A stretch of DNA of 51,684 nt from Comamonadaceae bacterium (GTDB lineage Bacteria; Pseudomonadota; Gammaproteobacteria; Burkholderiales; Burkholderiaceae_C): contig CANFOS010000027.1 of assembly GCA_947448735.1 (NCBI GenBank), positions 1-51,684 of the forward strand. The letters run 5' to 3'. The position numbers and the translations under genes were made by a program. Positions 10,262 through 21,102 of the stretch are shown here, one piece after another. Under the pieces are notes generated by a model. The model saw only the letters and a program-made list of their open reading frames with translations, ran no database searches and was not told the origin of the DNA. Positions within the stretch are counted from its first letter, which is position 1, and every line of letters starts with the position of its first letter.

Positions 10262-11947
10262 TTACTTCTCTGAGCTGTCCATCTTGGCGCGCAACAGGGC
10301 GCCAAGGTTGGTCAAGCCGGAGCTTTCTTTGGCAGACTGCTGGCTCAGGGAGGCCATGGCTTCTTGCTGGTCAGCGTTGTCCTTGGCTTTGACTGACAGC
10401 TGGATGTTGCGGGTCTTGCGATCCACGTTCACCACAACAGCAGAGACTTCGTCGCCCTCTTTGAGCACGTTGCGAGCGTCTTCAACGCGGTCACGGCTGA
10501 TCTCGCTGGCGCGCAGGTAACCAATGATGTCTTCACCGAGGTCAATTTCAGCACCTTTGGCGTCCACCGTCTTGACCTTGCCCGTCACAATCGCGCCCTT
10601 GTCGTTGATCGACACAAACGTGGTGAACGGATCAGAGTCGAGCTGCTTGATGCCGAGGGAAATACGCTCGCGGTCAACGTCAACGGCCAGCACAATCGCT
10701 TCGACTTCCTGGCCCTTTTTGTAGTTGCGCACGGCGGTTTCACCTGGCTCGTTCCATGACAGGTCAGACAAATGCACCAGACCGTCAATACCAGCTGCCA
10801 ATCCGACGAACACGCCGAAGTCGGTGATGGATTTGATCGGGCCCTTGACGCGGTCACCGCGCTTGGTGTCCACAGCAAACTCTTGCCATGGGTTGGCCTT
10901 GCACTGTTTCATGCCCAGGCTGATACGCCGCTTGTCTTCGTCGATTTCCAGAACCATCACTTCAACTTCATCGCCAAGTGCGACAAGCTTGTTAGGCGCC
11001 ACGTTTTTGTTGGTCCAGTCCATCTCGGACACGTGCACGAGGCCTTCAATGCCTGGCTCGAGCTCAACAAATGCGCCGTAGTCGGCGATGTTGGTGATCT
11101 TGCCAAACAGGCGGGTGCTTTGTGGGTAGCGCCGGTTCACGCCCATCCATGGGTCGTCGCCCATTTGTTTCAGACCCAAGGACACGCGGTTTTTCTCGGT
11201 GTCGAACTTGAGAATCTTGGCCACGATTTCCTGACCCGCTGTCACCACTTCGCTTGGGTGACGTACGCGACGCCATGCCATGTCGGTGATGTGCAGCAGA
11301 CCGTCAATACCGCCCAGGTCAACGAATGCACCGTATTCGGTGATGTTCTTGACCACGCCTTTGACCGATGAACCTTCTTTGAGGGTTTCCATCAATTTGG
11401 CGCGTTCTTCGCCCATCGACGCTTCAACCACCGCACGGCGTGACAGCACGACGTTGTTGCGCTTGCGGTCCAGCTTGATGACCTTGAATTCCATGGTCTT
11501 GTTCTCGTACGGAGACAAGTCTTTGATGGGGCGGGTGTCGATCAGTGAGCCGGGCAGGAAAGCGCGGATGCCATTGACCAGAACCGTCAGGCCGCCTTTG
11601 ACCTTGCCGCTGGTCTGGCCCGTGACAAACTCGCCGGATTCCAGCGCTTTTTCCAGGCTCATCCATGAGGCCAGGCGCTTGGCTTTGTCGCGCGACAGCA
11701 GGGTGTCGCCGTAGCCGTTTTCGACCGAGTCGATGGCCACCGACACAAAGTCGCCGACTTGAACTTCGAGCTCACCCTGGTCGTTTTTGAATTCTTCGAG
11801 CGGCACATAGGCCTCGGATTTGAGCCCGGCGTTGACAACGACGTGGTTGTGGTCGATGCGAACGACTTCAGCGGTGATGACTTCACCGGTGCGCATTTCA
11901 GAGCGCTTGAGCGATTCGTTAAATAGGTCGGCAAAAGATTCAGACAT
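10262..11947 (-). CDS. rpsA: 30S ribosomal protein S1
   Basis: The 561-residue protein has six S1 (OB-fold) RNA-binding repeats, visible as recurring blocks such as [39 protein letters not shown] and [20 protein letters not shown]. This is the full-length S1 of proteobacteria, which recruits mRNA to the 30S subunit. The start at 11947 (MSESFADLF) is standard. The upstream gap of 171 bp to aroA-cmk is where an rpsA promoter and a leader for autoregulation would be expected. Confidence 0.97.
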   Translation of the reverse strand: MSESFADLFNESLKRSEMRTGEVITAEVVRIDHNHVVVNAGLKSEAYVPLEEFKNDQGELEVQVGDFVSVAIDSVENGYGDTLLSRDKAKRLASWMSLEKALESGEFVTGQTSGKVKGGLTVLVNGIRAFLPGSLIDTRPIKDLSPYENKTMEFKVIKLDRKRNNVVLSRRAVVEASMGEERAKLMETLKEGSSVKGVVKNITEYGAFVDLGGIDGLLHITDMAWRRVRHPSEVVTAGQEIVAKILKFDTEKNRVSLGLKQMGDDPWMGVNRRYPQSTRLFGKITNIADYGAFVELEPGIEGLVHVSEMDWTNKNVAPNKLVALGDEVEVMVLEIDEDKRRISLGMKQCKANPWQEFAVDTKRGDRVKGPIKSITDFGVFVGLAAGIDGLVHLSDLSWNEPGETAVRNYKKGQEVEAIVLAVDVDRERISLGIKQLDSDPFTTFVSINDKGAIVTGKVKTVDAKGAEIDLGEDIIGYLRASEISRDRVEDARNVLKEGDEVSAVVVNVDRKTRNIQLSVKAKDNADQQEAMASLSQQSAKESSGLTNLGALLRAKMDSSEK

Positions 11948-12083
11948 TTAGTTTCCTTGTCCGCAACGCAGGGTTCAGTCAGCACAATTGCTGAAAGGTT
12001 TTCAAATCTGCTTGGGGAATGTTGTTGCTGTCCTAAATTGGATATTTTTAGACGGCGGGTTAAGTTAATGATTCTTTTGACCG

Positions 12084-12100
12084 ATGCACCAGCGGTGCAT
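12084..12100 (-). terminator. Weak hairpin after aroA-cmk
   Basis: ATGCACC (12084-12090) pairs with GGTGCAT (12094-12100) with a 3-nt loop, just past the aroA-cmk stop. The leftward sequence after it has only a short, interrupted T-rich stretch, so any termination would be partial. Confidence 0.35.
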
Positions 12101-12118
12101 TCATTCACATGCGAGGGG

Positions 12119-14140
12119 TCAAAAGGGCCGGGTGCCTTGCCACCAGTCAAGCACCTGAACCACCGATTTTTCAACCGACAGATCTGAGTTGTCCAGTAAC
12201 TTGGCGTTATCAGCAGGCTTCAAAGGCGCTGTGGTTCGCGATGTGTCGCGCTTGTCGCGAGCCTCTAAATCTTGCTGAATGACTGCGAGTGTAACCGAAT
12301 TTCCCTTTGAAATCAACTGCTTATAGCGGCGCTCAGCTCGATGAAGACTGCTGGCCGTGAGATAGATTTTGAGCGTTGCATCCGGAAAAATCACTGTTCC
12401 CATGTCTCGGCCATCGGCCACCAGGCCCGGCAGCTTGCGAAAACTGCGCTGAAGCAGCAACAAAGCGGTGCGCACCTCGGGATGAACGGAGACCTGCGAG
12501 GCTGCCATGCCAGCCGCTTCCGTACGGACGGCATCTGACACGTCCTCATGGCCCAGAAAAATTTTGTCGCCATCAAAGCGTACTGGTAAATTTTGCGCAA
12601 TAGCGGCAACGCCGGCAGCATCATCCAGCGACACACCAGAGCGGCTGGCCGCCAGGGCGCTCAATCGGTACAGGGCACCTGAGTCAAGGTAGTGGTAACC
12701 CAGCGCTTGCGCAACAGTTGAAGCCAGAGTGCCTTTGCCTGATGCGGTTGGGCCGTCGACACATATCACTGGAATATTCGTACTGTCTGCGTGGGCCACT
12801 GAAAACAGCGTTTCGAAATAGTCCGGGAAGGTTTTACCGACACATTTGGGATCCAGAATGCGAACCGGCAATTGCGCGGGATTAAAGGCGGCGAGCGAAA
12901 AACACATGGCCACGCGGTGGTCGTCATAGGTGTGAATGGCCGCTGTTTTCCACTCTTGAGCGCTGGCGGGGGGTGTAATTTTAAGAAAGTCGTGACCTTC
13001 TTCCACGGTCGCCCCCAGCTTGCGCAACTCGCAGGCCATGGCAGCAATGCGGTCGGTTTCTTTGACGCGCCAGCTGGCAATGTTGCGCAGTACCGTCGTG
13101 CCTTGCGCATACAGTGCCATCACCGCCAGAGTCATGGCTGCGTCAGGGATGTGATTGCAATCCAGATCGATCGCCTTCAGCGGCCAATGGCTGGCTCCTT
13201 TGCGGGGCTGTGAAGGTGTAATTTTTAGCGTGTTGGGCGTGCTTTCAATCTGCGCGCCCATCATTCGGGCGGCCTCTACAAAACGGATGTCTCCCTGAAT
13301 GGAATCTGTTCCCAAACCCTGAATTTCAAGATGACTTTGTTCTGCAGACCAATGAAATAATGCGCCAGCAGCTATGAAATAACTAGCAGACGATGCATCG
13401 CCTTCAACATGTATGTCACTCGGCGACTGGTACTGGCTGCCTGCAGGAATCGTAAAGCGCTGCCAGCCATCTCGCGCCACATGAATCCCAAAGCGCTTGA
13501 GCAGATTAAGGGTGATGTCAATGTAGGGCGTGGAGATCAGCTCGCCCACCACTTCAATATGAATGTCGCGTGTGGCGACCAGAGGCAGCGCCATCAGCAG
13601 GGCGGTTAAAAATTGACTGGACACGTCACCGCGAACCCGGATAGGTGCGTCCAGCAGTAGTTGACCTGGCGGTCGGCTGTGCAACTGCAATGGCGGAAAT
13701 CCGTCGTTCCCCAAATAGTCAATACCGCAGCCGAGTTGCCTGAGGGCATCGACCAGATCGCCAATCGGACGTTCATGCATGCGCGCAACACCCGACAGCT
13801 CAAACTCGCCGCCAAGCATGGCAAGCGCCGCTGCCAGGGGTCGCATGGCAGTACCCGCATTGCCCAGGAAGAGTTTCGCCGTATTGCAGGGCAGATGGCC
13901 GCCCAAGCCATCAATGGTCACGCTGTCGCCGCTTTGTTCAATCGAACAGCCCAACTGCCTCAGCGCCGTCAACATCACGGCAGTGTCATCGGAGGCCAGC
14001 AGGTCGTGGACTCGGGTTTTGCCATGGCTCAAGGCGGCCAGCAGCAATACGCGGTTGGAAATGCTTTTGGAGCCTGGCAAGCGAACCTGCCCTCCGGTGC
14101 GTGTCAGTGCCGGTATGTCCAGGTACGCAATATCAAACAT
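12119..14140 (-). CDS. aroA: Fused EPSP synthase - cytidylate kinase
   Basis: One 673-residue frame carries two enzymes. About residues 1-445 are 5-enolpyruvylshikimate-3-phosphate synthase ([29 protein letters not shown] and [13 protein letters not shown]), the sixth step of the shikimate pathway. Residues from about 452 onward are CMP kinase (P-loop [33 protein letters not shown]), which phosphorylates CMP and dCMP. Many bacteria have aroA and cmk as neighbours; here no stop or start separates them. This fusion is known in Comamonadaceae and their relatives. The gene starts 8 bp after tyrA ends. Confidence 0.94.
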   Translation of the reverse strand: MFDIAYLDIPALTRTGGQVRLPGSKSISNRVLLLAALSHGKTRVHDLLASDDTAVMLTALRQLGCSIEQSGDSVTIDGLGGHLPCNTAKLFLGNAGTAMRPLAAALAMLGGEFELSGVARMHERPIGDLVDALRQLGCGIDYLGNDGFPPLQLHSRPPGQLLLDAPIRVRGDVSSQFLTALLMALPLVATRDIHIEVVGELISTPYIDITLNLLKRFGIHVARDGWQRFTIPAGSQYQSPSDIHVEGDASSASYFIAAGALFHWSAEQSHLEIQGLGTDSIQGDIRFVEAARMMGAQIESTPNTLKITPSQPRKGASHWPLKAIDLDCNHIPDAAMTLAVMALYAQGTTVLRNIASWRVKETDRIAAMACELRKLGATVEEGHDFLKITPPASAQEWKTAAIHTYDDHRVAMCFSLAAFNPAQLPVRILDPKCVGKTFPDYFETLFSVAHADSTNIPVICVDGPTASGKGTLASTVAQALGYHYLDSGALYRLSALAASRSGVSLDDAAGVAAIAQNLPVRFDGDKIFLGHEDVSDAVRTEAAGMAASQVSVHPEVRTALLLLQRSFRKLPGLVADGRDMGTVIFPDATLKIYLTASSLHRAERRYKQLISKGNSVTLAVIQQDLEARDKRDTSRTTAPLKPADNAKLLDNSDLSVEKSVVQVLDWWQGTRPF

Positions 14141-14148
14141 ACGAAAAA

Positions 14149-15027
14149 TTATTTGTGCGGGTTTTGTGAGCTGATGTGCCAGCTTGCGCGTGTGTCGCTT
14201 GCCTGCTCAATCAGACGCTCCAGACTTTCCCCATCATTGTTGGCAATCAGATTTTCAAGCGAATGAAGGGACTGCTGAAAGATCTTCGACTGCGCTAGCA
14301 GCTCCTCGCGATTGGCAAGCAAAATATCTCGCCATACTTTGGGGTCACTGGCGGCAATGCGGGTGAAGTCTCGAAAACCGGGTCCTGCGAGGGACAGATA
14401 GTCGGCACCGTGTGACTGACCCGAGATGCTGTTCATAAAGGCAAAGGCAAGCAAGTGTGGCAGATGGCTGACAGCCGCATATGCCGCATCGTGGGCTTGC
14501 GGTGACATCTGCAGAACATGGCAACCCAGAGCCGTCCATAGACTGGTGGCTTTGCTCAGTTGTGCGGTGAGTGTGCGCTCAATCGGTGTCAGGATGACCT
14601 GTTTGCCGTTGTACAAATTGGGATCGGCATGCTCAACGCCAGACACCTCCTTGCCAGTAATCGGGTGGGCGGGCACAAAACAGCCTACCTGCTCACGCAG
14701 AACGCGCCGTGCTGCATCAACCACATCCCGTTTCGTGGAGCCCACATCCATCACCAGTGTATGGGGTGTCAAAAGGTGGCGAATTGCCTTGAAGGTGGCT
14801 TCTGTTGCAGAAACTGGTACGGCCAGCAACACAATGTCGGCGCCCGAAACGGCCAGCAGTGCTGATGGTGCCTCCACATCAATCACCCCCATTTGCCGGG
14901 CACGCTCTGTTGTGGAAGGTGATTTGCTGTAACCCACCACACGTTTGACAAGTCCTGCGCGCTTGAGCGCCAGGGCAAATGAGCCTCCCATCAGGCCGCA
15001 ACCGATCAGACCCAGTTGTTCAAACAT
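14149..15027 (-). CDS. tyrA: Prephenate dehydrogenase
   Basis: The 292-residue protein begins with a Rossmann motif ([19 protein letters not shown]) and contains [32 protein letters not shown] and [11 protein letters not shown], the hallmarks of TyrA-type prephenate/arogenate dehydrogenases. It makes 4-hydroxyphenylpyruvate for tyrosine synthesis. The ATG at 15027 (MFEQLGLIG) is preferred to the GTG just upstream at 15030. No ACT domain is fused. It lies 27 bp after pheA, in the same leftward operon. Confidence 0.94.
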   Translation of the reverse strand: MFEQLGLIGCGLMGGSFALALKRAGLVKRVVGYSKSPSTTERARQMGVIDVEAPSALLAVSGADIVLLAVPVSATEATFKAIRHLLTPHTLVMDVGSTKRDVVDAARRVLREQVGCFVPAHPITGKEVSGVEHADPNLYNGKQVILTPIERTLTAQLSKATSLWTALGCHVLQMSPQAHDAAYAAVSHLPHLLAFAFMNSISGQSHGADYLSLAGPGFRDFTRIAASDPKVWRDILLANREELLAQSKIFQQSLHSLENLIANNDGESLERLIEQASDTRASWHISSQNPHK

Positions 15028-15054
15028 CACTTAAAACTTGGTTTTTATGGTTCA

Positions 15055-16137
15055 TCAGTCGCTGACTGGATAGGTACCCAGAACTTTGTAGAAGGCGCAA
15101 AGTTTTTGCAGTTCGGCCAATGCCGTCTGGACATGCGCCTGAGCAGGGTGACCTTGCAGATCGATGTAGAAGTAATAGTCCCACTGACCCGACCGTGCTG
15201 GACGCGACTCAAAGCGCGTCATCGAAACACCATGGTCTTTCAGGGGCACGAGCAGGTCGTGCACCGCACCAGGGCGATTGGCCACAGACACCACCAGACT
15301 GATGCAGTCCTTGCCAGACGCGGGCGGAGCAGGCAAGGTCTGAGGCAGGCAAACCACGGCAAATCTTGTGCGGTTAAACGCGTCGTCCTGGATGCCATGA
15401 GCCACTGTGTGCAAGCCAAATTGAGTGCCCGCCCGCTCGCTGGCAATGGCCGCCCAGGCTGGATTGGTAGACGCCAGACGGGCCCCTTCTGCATTGCTTG
15501 CGGCGGCATGTCGCGCTGCATTGGGGAGATGCGTTGTGAGCCACTCCTGGCACTGCGCCAGTGCCTGGGGATGGGCATAAACCGCCTCTAAACCCTGCAT
15601 GCTGGCACTCAGGCGTAGCAGGTTGTGTCGTACCATCAGACTGGTTTCACCCACAATGTGCAGGGGAGAATTCAAAAACAAATCTAACGAGCGAGATACA
15701 ACGCCTTCGGTAGAATTTTCAACCGGTACGACGCCGTAACCAGCGCTACCCGATGCAGTTGCACGGAAAACTTCGTCAATGCTGGCGCAGGGAACGTGCT
15801 CAATACTGCTGCCGAAAAATTGCAAGGCGGCTTGTTCGCTGAATGTTCCCGCGGGTCCGAGATAAGCCACCCGAACAGGTGACTCGAGCGCCAGACAGGC
15901 CGACATGATTTCTCGCCACACGGCGGCTACATGCTCGTTTTTGAGCGGCCCCTGATTGGCGTGCTGGATGTGCTCAATGACCTTGGCGACACGATCAGGC
16001 CTGAAGAAGGGACTGCCTTCTCTTTTCTTGACTTCGCCAACCAGTTCCGCAACTTGCGCACGCCTGTTTAGCAGGACCAGCAGTTCGTTGTCTAAAGCGT
16101 CAATTTGAACGCGAAGTTCCGCGAGTGTCAGGTTCAT
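15055..16137 (-). CDS. pheA: Bifunctional chorismate mutase / prephenate dehydratase
   Basis: The 360-residue P-protein has an AroQ-type chorismate mutase domain (about residues 1-90: LRVQIDALDNELLVLLNRRA), a prephenate dehydratase domain (about 92-275: YLGPAGTFSEQAAL, VPVENSTEGVVSRSLDLF, and NRTRFAVV with the catalytic Thr), and a C-terminal ACT domain (SLVVSVANRPGAVHDLL, SRPARSGQWDYYFYID) for phenylalanine feedback. It overlaps the DUF2059 gene by ATGA. In many Burkholderiales serC lies directly upstream; it is absent here. Confidence 0.96.
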   Translation of the reverse strand: MNLTLAELRVQIDALDNELLVLLNRRAQVAELVGEVKKREGSPFFRPDRVAKVIEHIQHANQGPLKNEHVAAVWREIMSACLALESPVRVAYLGPAGTFSEQAALQFFGSSIEHVPCASIDEVFRATASGSAGYGVVPVENSTEGVVSRSLDLFLNSPLHIVGETSLMVRHNLLRLSASMQGLEAVYAHPQALAQCQEWLTTHLPNAARHAAASNAEGARLASTNPAWAAIASERAGTQFGLHTVAHGIQDDAFNRTRFAVVCLPQTLPAPPASGKDCISLVVSVANRPGAVHDLLVPLKDHGVSMTRFESRPARSGQWDYYFYIDLQGHPAQAHVQTALAELQKLCAFYKVLGTYPVSD

Positions 16138-16733
16138 TTCTTGGCGGGCGGCTTGCTTTTGTCCGCGTTCGGAGCTGCTGCCGGTGCTTTATTTGCAGGT
16201 GCGCCGCCAACGATTTTTGTGGCTGCATCGTCAAATTGCCGAGTACGGGCAATCACGTCGGCATTTGTTTCTTGTATCAATTGCTTGACAAAAAGACTGC
16301 CGAGTTCAGGCGCTGCAGACTGGTATTTCTTGATGGCTGGCGACTCGAAAAAAGCGACCAACTGCTTGAGTTCGTCCAGGGAAAAGCGCTCCATATAGGC
16401 TGGAATCAAGGCGCTGCTGCTGACTTGACTGACTTTGCTGTTGATGGTTTTGGACACATCATCAAAATATTTTTTGAGTTCTGTATTCAGTCCTTCCTTG
16501 GCTTGTGCCATTTTTGCTGGAGGCACATTTGATTGCAGTTTGGGCCCCCAGTTTTGAAGAATGTCTTGCGTGGCGGAGTCGGCCAACTGGCCAACAAGGC
16601 GCTCGAGCTCCGGGCCTTGCTGAAGGGCGACAACCTTGGTTGCCCATTCCAGTTTGGGGTCGGCTGTCTGTGCATGGACCGCTGCTGAAAATGCCATGAT
16701 GGCCATGGCTAATGTTGCGATGCGTATTTTCAT
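16134..16733 (-). CDS. DUF2059 family secreted protein
   Basis: The 199-residue product starts with a signal peptide (MKIRIATLAMAIMAFSAAVHA). The body is mostly helical and includes YMERFSLDELKQLVAFFESP and KKYQSAAPEL, which place it in the DUF2059 family. The C-terminus is a Lys/Ala/Pro-rich tail (ending SKPPAKK). The protein should be periplasmic; no biochemical role is established for the family. It sits between gyrA (8 bp) and pheA (4-bp overlap) and is therefore translated with essential housekeeping genes. Confidence 0.85.
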   Translation of the reverse strand: MKIRIATLAMAIMAFSAAVHAQTADPKLEWATKVVALQQGPELERLVGQLADSATQDILQNWGPKLQSNVPPAKMAQAKEGLNTELKKYFDDVSKTINSKVSQVSSSALIPAYMERFSLDELKQLVAFFESPAIKKYQSAAPELGSLFVKQLIQETNADVIARTRQFDDAATKIVGGAPANKAPAAAPNADKSKPPAKK

Positions 16734-16741
16734 GCTGGGTT

Positions 16742-19387
16742 TTATTCTTCAGTGTTGAGGTTGGCAGGAGGGGTGTCTGCCGTGTCGGATGATTCATCCA
16801 GCGCAGCATCGTTTTCGACAATGCGTTGCAAACCGCTCAGTTGTGAACCTTCGTCCAGACCAATCAGGGTGACGCCTTGCGTGGCCCGTCCCATCTCGCG
16901 AATTTCGCTGACCCGGGTGCGTACCAGCACGCCTTTGTCAGTGATCAGCATGATTTCGTCATCTGCGTGCACCAGTGTGGCGGCAACGACCTTGCCGTTG
17001 CGCTCGCTTTGCTGAATGGCAATCATGCCTTTGGTGCCGCGCCCGTGGCGCGTGTATTCGGTAATCGATGTGCGCTTGCCGTAACCGTTCTGTGTGGCAG
17101 TCAATACGCTTTGCTGCTCGTCTTCAGCCACCAGCATGGCGATCACGCTTTGTCCCACATCAAGTGCCATGCCGCGCACACCTCGCGCATTTCGACCCAG
17201 GGGCCTGACATCATCTTCATCAAAACGAACGGCTTTACCACCATCACTGAACAGCATCACGTCGTGCTTGCCATCCGTCAAAGCCGCGCCGATCAGGTAG
17301 TCACCCTCATCAAGGTTAACGGCGATGATGCCGCCTTTGCGCGGGTTGTTGAACTCGTCAAGAGCGGTTTTTTTAACCGTGCCCATGCTGGTCGCCATGA
17401 AGACATACTGGTTTGCCGGGAAACTGCGTTTGTCACCCGTCAATGCAAGCACCACGTTGATTTTTTCGCCTTCTTGTAGCGGAAACATGTTGACGATGGG
17501 CCGACCTCGCGAGCCGCGTGAGCCGGCTGGTACTTCCCACACCTTGAGCCAATAGAGTCGGCCACGGTTGGAAAAACACAAAATGTAGTCATGCGTATTG
17601 GCAATGAAAAGCTGGTCCACCCAATCGTCTTCTTTGGTGGCTGTGGCCTGCTTGCCGCGCCCGCCACGTTTTTGCGAGCGGTACTCTGACAGGGGCTGGC
17701 TTTTGATGTAACCCGTATGCGAGAGCGTCACCACCATGTCGGTCGGTGTGATCAGGTCTTCCGTGCTCAGATCGAACGAGCTGTGCTCGATCTGGCTGCG
17801 ACGTGCGCCAAGCTTGGTTTGGCCGAACTCCTGTTTGATGGTGGCCAGCTCTTCGCCAATGATGACGGATACCCGCTCGGGCCTGGCCAAAATGTCCAGC
17901 AAGTCATCAATTTCAGCCATGACTTCTTTGTATTCGGCAACAATCTTGTCCTGTTCCAGGCCGGTCAGGCGCTGCAAACGCATCTGCAAGATCTCTTGCG
18001 CCTGGGTTTCCGAAAGCCGATACAGGCCATCCTGGCCCATGCCGTAAAGTTTTTCCAAGCCATCGGGTCGGTAGTCGTCGGCGTTGACAACGCCGCCGTC
18101 AGAACGCGTTCGGGTCAGCATTTCACGCACCAGCTTGCTGTCCCACGGCCTGACCATCAGTTCAGCCTTGGCGACAGGCGGCGTAGGCGCATTACGGATG
18201 ATGGCAATGAACTCATCAATGTTGGCCAGCGCTACTGCCAGACCTTCTAGCACATGGCCACGTTCTCGCGCCTTGCGCAAAGTGAAAACAGTACGGCGGG
18301 TAACCACTTCCCGGCGGTGTGACAAAAATACGGCAATCAAATCTTTCAGATTGCAGAGCTTTGGTTGGCCGTTGATCAGCGCCACCATGTTGATGCCAAA
18401 CGTGTCCTGTAGCTGCGTTTGCTTGTACAGGTTGTTAAGAACCACCTCTGGCACTTCACCGCGCTTGAGCTCAATCACAAGGCGCATGCCTGACTTGTCG
18501 CTTTCGTCCTGAATATGGCTGATGCCTTCAATTTTCTTTTCATGCACCAGCTCGGCCATGCGCTCTTGCAAGGTCTTTTTGTTGACCTGGTACGGCAGCT
18601 CGTCAACGATGATGGACTGGCGCTGGCCCTTGTCAATATCTTCGAAGTGGCACTTGGCCCGCATGACGACTTTGCCGCGCCCGGTGCGGTAGCCGTCCTT
18701 GACACCGTTGATGCCATAAATAATGCCGGCTGTGGGAAAGTCTGGCGCCGGGATGATGTCCATCAAGTCATCAATCGTGGCCTCTGGATGTTTCAACAGA
18801 TGCAGGCAGGCATCAACGACTTCGTTCAAGTTGTGCGGCGGAATGTTTGTGGCCATGCCCACAGCAATGCCGCCCGAGCCATTGACCAGCAGATTGGGTA
18901 ACCGGGTCGGCATGACCAGTGGCTCCTGCTCGCTGCCGTCATAGTTGGGGCCAAAGTCGACGGTTTCCTTGTCCAGGTCGGCCAGCAGTTCATGTGCAAT
19001 TTTGGCCAGGCGGATTTCGGTGTAGCGCATCGCGGCAGCGTTGTCGCCATCCACGGAGCCGAAGTTGCCCTGACCATCGACCAGCAAGTGGCGCATCGAG
19101 AAATCCTGCGCCATCCTAACGATCGTGTCGTACACCGACTGATCGCCATGGGGATGGTATTTACCAATCACGTCACCCACAATACGAGCTGATTTTTTGT
19201 ACGGTTTGTTCCAGTCATTGCTCAGCTCATGCATGGCAAACAGCACGCGCCTGTGAACGGGCTTGAGTCCGTCACGGGCGTCGGGCAGTGCCCGGCCCAC
19301 GATCACGCTCATCGCGTAATCGAGGTAGCTGCGCCTCATTTCTTCTTCAAGACTGATGGGCAGGGTTTCTTTTGCAAACTGGGTCAT
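16742..19387 (-). CDS. gyrA: DNA gyrase subunit A
   Basis: The 881-residue protein is full-length GyrA. The breakage-reunion domain has [17 protein letters not shown] and [10 protein letters not shown] with the DNA-cleaving Tyr. The C-terminal beta-pinwheel contains the GyrA box RGGRGKQ, so this is gyrase rather than topoisomerase IV. Numbering matches Escherichia coli in the quinolone region, where residue 83 is Gln (HGDQSVYD) instead of Ser, and residue 87 is Asp. It is the first gene of the leftward array, with a 257-bp gap to the divergent OmpA-like gene. Confidence 0.97.
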   Translation of the reverse strand: MTQFAKETLPISLEEEMRRSYLDYAMSVIVGRALPDARDGLKPVHRRVLFAMHELSNDWNKPYKKSARIVGDVIGKYHPHGDQSVYDTIVRMAQDFSMRHLLVDGQGNFGSVDGDNAAAMRYTEIRLAKIAHELLADLDKETVDFGPNYDGSEQEPLVMPTRLPNLLVNGSGGIAVGMATNIPPHNLNEVVDACLHLLKHPEATIDDLMDIIPAPDFPTAGIIYGINGVKDGYRTGRGKVVMRAKCHFEDIDKGQRQSIIVDELPYQVNKKTLQERMAELVHEKKIEGISHIQDESDKSGMRLVIELKRGEVPEVVLNNLYKQTQLQDTFGINMVALINGQPKLCNLKDLIAVFLSHRREVVTRRTVFTLRKARERGHVLEGLAVALANIDEFIAIIRNAPTPPVAKAELMVRPWDSKLVREMLTRTRSDGGVVNADDYRPDGLEKLYGMGQDGLYRLSETQAQEILQMRLQRLTGLEQDKIVAEYKEVMAEIDDLLDILARPERVSVIIGEELATIKQEFGQTKLGARRSQIEHSSFDLSTEDLITPTDMVVTLSHTGYIKSQPLSEYRSQKRGGRGKQATATKEDDWVDQLFIANTHDYILCFSNRGRLYWLKVWEVPAGSRGSRGRPIVNMFPLQEGEKINVVLALTGDKRSFPANQYVFMATSMGTVKKTALDEFNNPRKGGIIAVNLDEGDYLIGAALTDGKHDVMLFSDGGKAVRFDEDDVRPLGRNARGVRGMALDVGQSVIAMLVAEDEQQSVLTATQNGYGKRTSITEYTRHGRGTKGMIAIQQSERNGKVVAATLVHADDEIMLITDKGVLVRTRVSEIREMGRATQGVTLIGLDEGSQLSGLQRIVENDAALDESSDTADTPPANLNTEE

Positions 19388-19644
19388 GAAAGGCCTGGAT
19401 AAAGTTTTCGGCTTGCCGTCAAAGGCGAGTGAGCGATTTTAAGGCCTGAAACCAGGGCTTTTTGGCTGTGGCGGTACAGCAACGAACTATAAAGATATAG
19501 GCCTCGCTGTAAGACAAGACCGCGTCTGCGCTTGTGGCAGCCGCAGGCTATGGCACAATATATGTAACGACGTGAGTGATGGTCATTCACAGCGTAAAAC
19601 TTATCAATCGCAGCCAGTCTGCGGCTTTTCTCTAGAGGAGAACC

Positions 19645-20325
19645 ATGAAGAAACTCAACAAAGTGGCAATGTTGTTTGCTTCCGCAGCGCTTGCTACCGC
19701 CGCTGGCGCACAAACTGTCGACAACTGGAAAAACGGTTCAAATGAGCTGGGTTGGAAAAACGGAAACAACGAACTGTGCTGGCGCGATGCCAATTGGACG
19801 CCCGCAACGGCCTTCGCCGGTTGCGATGGAGCCATTGCTCCCGTCGTCGCTCCACGGGCTGCTCCAGCTCCTGTTGCCGCGGCTCCTGTAGCTCCTCCTC
19901 CTCCTCCTCCTCCTCCTGCGGCTGCTCCAGCTCCAGCTCCAGCCCCGGCTGCTCCTGCAACTGTTGCCACCAAGGTAACTTACGCCGCTGACGCTTTCTT
20001 TGACTTCAACAAATCTGTTGTCAAGCCAGATGGAAAAGCAAAGCTTGACGATCTGGTTGGAAAAATCAAGGACATCAACCTCGAAGTCATCATTGCAGTG
20101 GGTCATACCGACTCTGTTGGCGGCGACGCTTACAACCAAAAGTTGTCTGTCCGCCGTTCCGAGTCTGTAAAAGCGTATCTCGTGTCTAAAGGCATCGAGA
20201 AAAACCGTGTTTACACCGAAGGCAAAGGCGAGAAGCAGCCAGTTGCTGACAACAAGACTGCCGAAGGCCGTGCCAAAAACCGCCGCGTTGAGATCGAAGT
20301 TGTGGGTACGCGCAACACCAAGTAA
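19645..20325 (+). CDS. OmpA-family outer membrane protein
   Basis: The 226-residue product has a signal peptide (ending near AAGAQ), a short N-terminal region with two WKNG repeats, a Pro/Ala-rich linker (about residues 72-110 with eight consecutive prolines), and a C-terminal OmpA peptidoglycan-binding domain (FFDFNKSVVKPDGKAKLD, VGHTDSVGGDAYNQKLSVRR, GKGEKQPVADNKTAEGRAKN). No eight-strand barrel is evident, so it probably links the outer membrane or periplasm to peptidoglycan. A good AGAGGAG ribosome site precedes the ATG. A strong terminator follows. Confidence 0.92.
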   Translation: MKKLNKVAMLFASAALATAAGAQTVDNWKNGSNELGWKNGNNELCWRDANWTPATAFAGCDGAIAPVVAPRAAPAPVAAAPVAPPPPPPPPAAAPAPAPAPAAPATVATKVTYAADAFFDFNKSVVKPDGKAKLDDLVGKIKDINLEVIIAVGHTDSVGGDAYNQKLSVRRSESVKAYLVSKGIEKNRVYTEGKGEKQPVADNKTAEGRAKNRRVEIEVVGTRNTK

Positions 20326-20342
20326 TCCCTCAGGATTAGCTG

Positions 20343-20371
20343 AAAAAACCGCGCCTAAGCGCGGTTTTTTT
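20343..20371 (+). terminator. Rho-independent terminator after the OmpA-like gene
   Basis: AAAAAACCGCGC pairs with GCGCGGTTTTTT across a 4-nt loop (CTAA) and ends in a run of seven T. It lies 18 bp after the stop and just before ubiG, isolating the two genes. Confidence 0.92.
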
Positions 20372-20393
20372 ATGCCCGAACGATAATGGGGGC

Positions 20394-21101
20394 ATGCAAA
20401 CACATGACAACTTCGATCCGGCCGAACTGGCCAAGTTTTCTGACCTCGCGCACCGCTGGTGGGATAAAGAAAGCGAGTTCCGACCACTTCATCAGATCAA
20501 CCCCCTGCGGCTGGACTGGATTGAAAATCTGACTCCTCTCAAAGGCCTGCGTGTGCTTGACGTGGGCTGCGGTGGTGGTATTTTGGCTGATGCCATGGCG
20601 CGAAAAGGCGCTGACGTATTGGGCATTGACTTGGCTACCAAAGCATTAAAAGTCGCGCAATTACATGCACTGGAAGCCCAAACCGAAGGGGTGCAGTACC
20701 GAGAAATTAGCGCCGAAGCCTTGGCTACAGAGCAACCTGGCAGTTTTGATGTGGTGACCTGCATGGAAATGCTGGAGCATGTGCCCGATCCATCGCTTGT
20801 GGTCAAAGCCTGCGCCTTGCTTGTCAAACCTGGCGGGCGCGTGCTCTTTTCCACCATCAACCGCAACGCAAAGGCTTTTCTGTTTGCGATTGTTGGGGCT
20901 GAATATGTGCTTAATTTGCTGCCACGCGGCACGCACGAATACGCCAAGCTGATCAAACCCAGCGAGCTGGCTGCTTATTGCCGCAGTGCAGACCTGAACC
21001 AGACGCACGCCAAAGGTTTGCAATACAACCCGCTAACCAAACATTATTGGCTGGATGGCGACACCAGCGTCAACTATATGTGTGCAACTGTCAAAGCCTG
21101 A
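20394..21101 (+). CDS. ubiG: Ubiquinone biosynthesis O-methyltransferase
   Basis: The 235-residue SAM-dependent methyltransferase has LAHRWWDKESEFRPLHQINP near the N-terminus, which is diagnostic of UbiG, motif I as VLDVGCGGGILADAMA, and FDVVTCMEMLEHVPDP for motif II. It performs both O-methylation steps in ubiquinone synthesis at the inner face of the membrane. It is followed after one base by gph, a pairing found in many proteobacteria. Confidence 0.96.
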   Translation: MQTHDNFDPAELAKFSDLAHRWWDKESEFRPLHQINPLRLDWIENLTPLKGLRVLDVGCGGGILADAMARKGADVLGIDLATKALKVAQLHALEAQTEGVQYREISAEALATEQPGSFDVVTCMEMLEHVPDPSLVVKACALLVKPGGRVLFSTINRNAKAFLFAIVGAEYVLNLLPRGTHEYAKLIKPSELAAYCRSADLNQTHAKGLQYNPLTKHYWLDGDTSVNYMCATVKA

Positions 21102-21102
21102 G

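Noticed and set aside
16877..18901. Several long rightward frames opposite gyrA
   Set aside because: They are mirror frames of a long GC-rich coding sequence with no family match.
19738..20487. Long leftward frame opposite the OmpA-like gene
   Set aside because: It is antisense to a clear gene, and its Ser/Arg-rich sequence simply mirrors the proline repeat.
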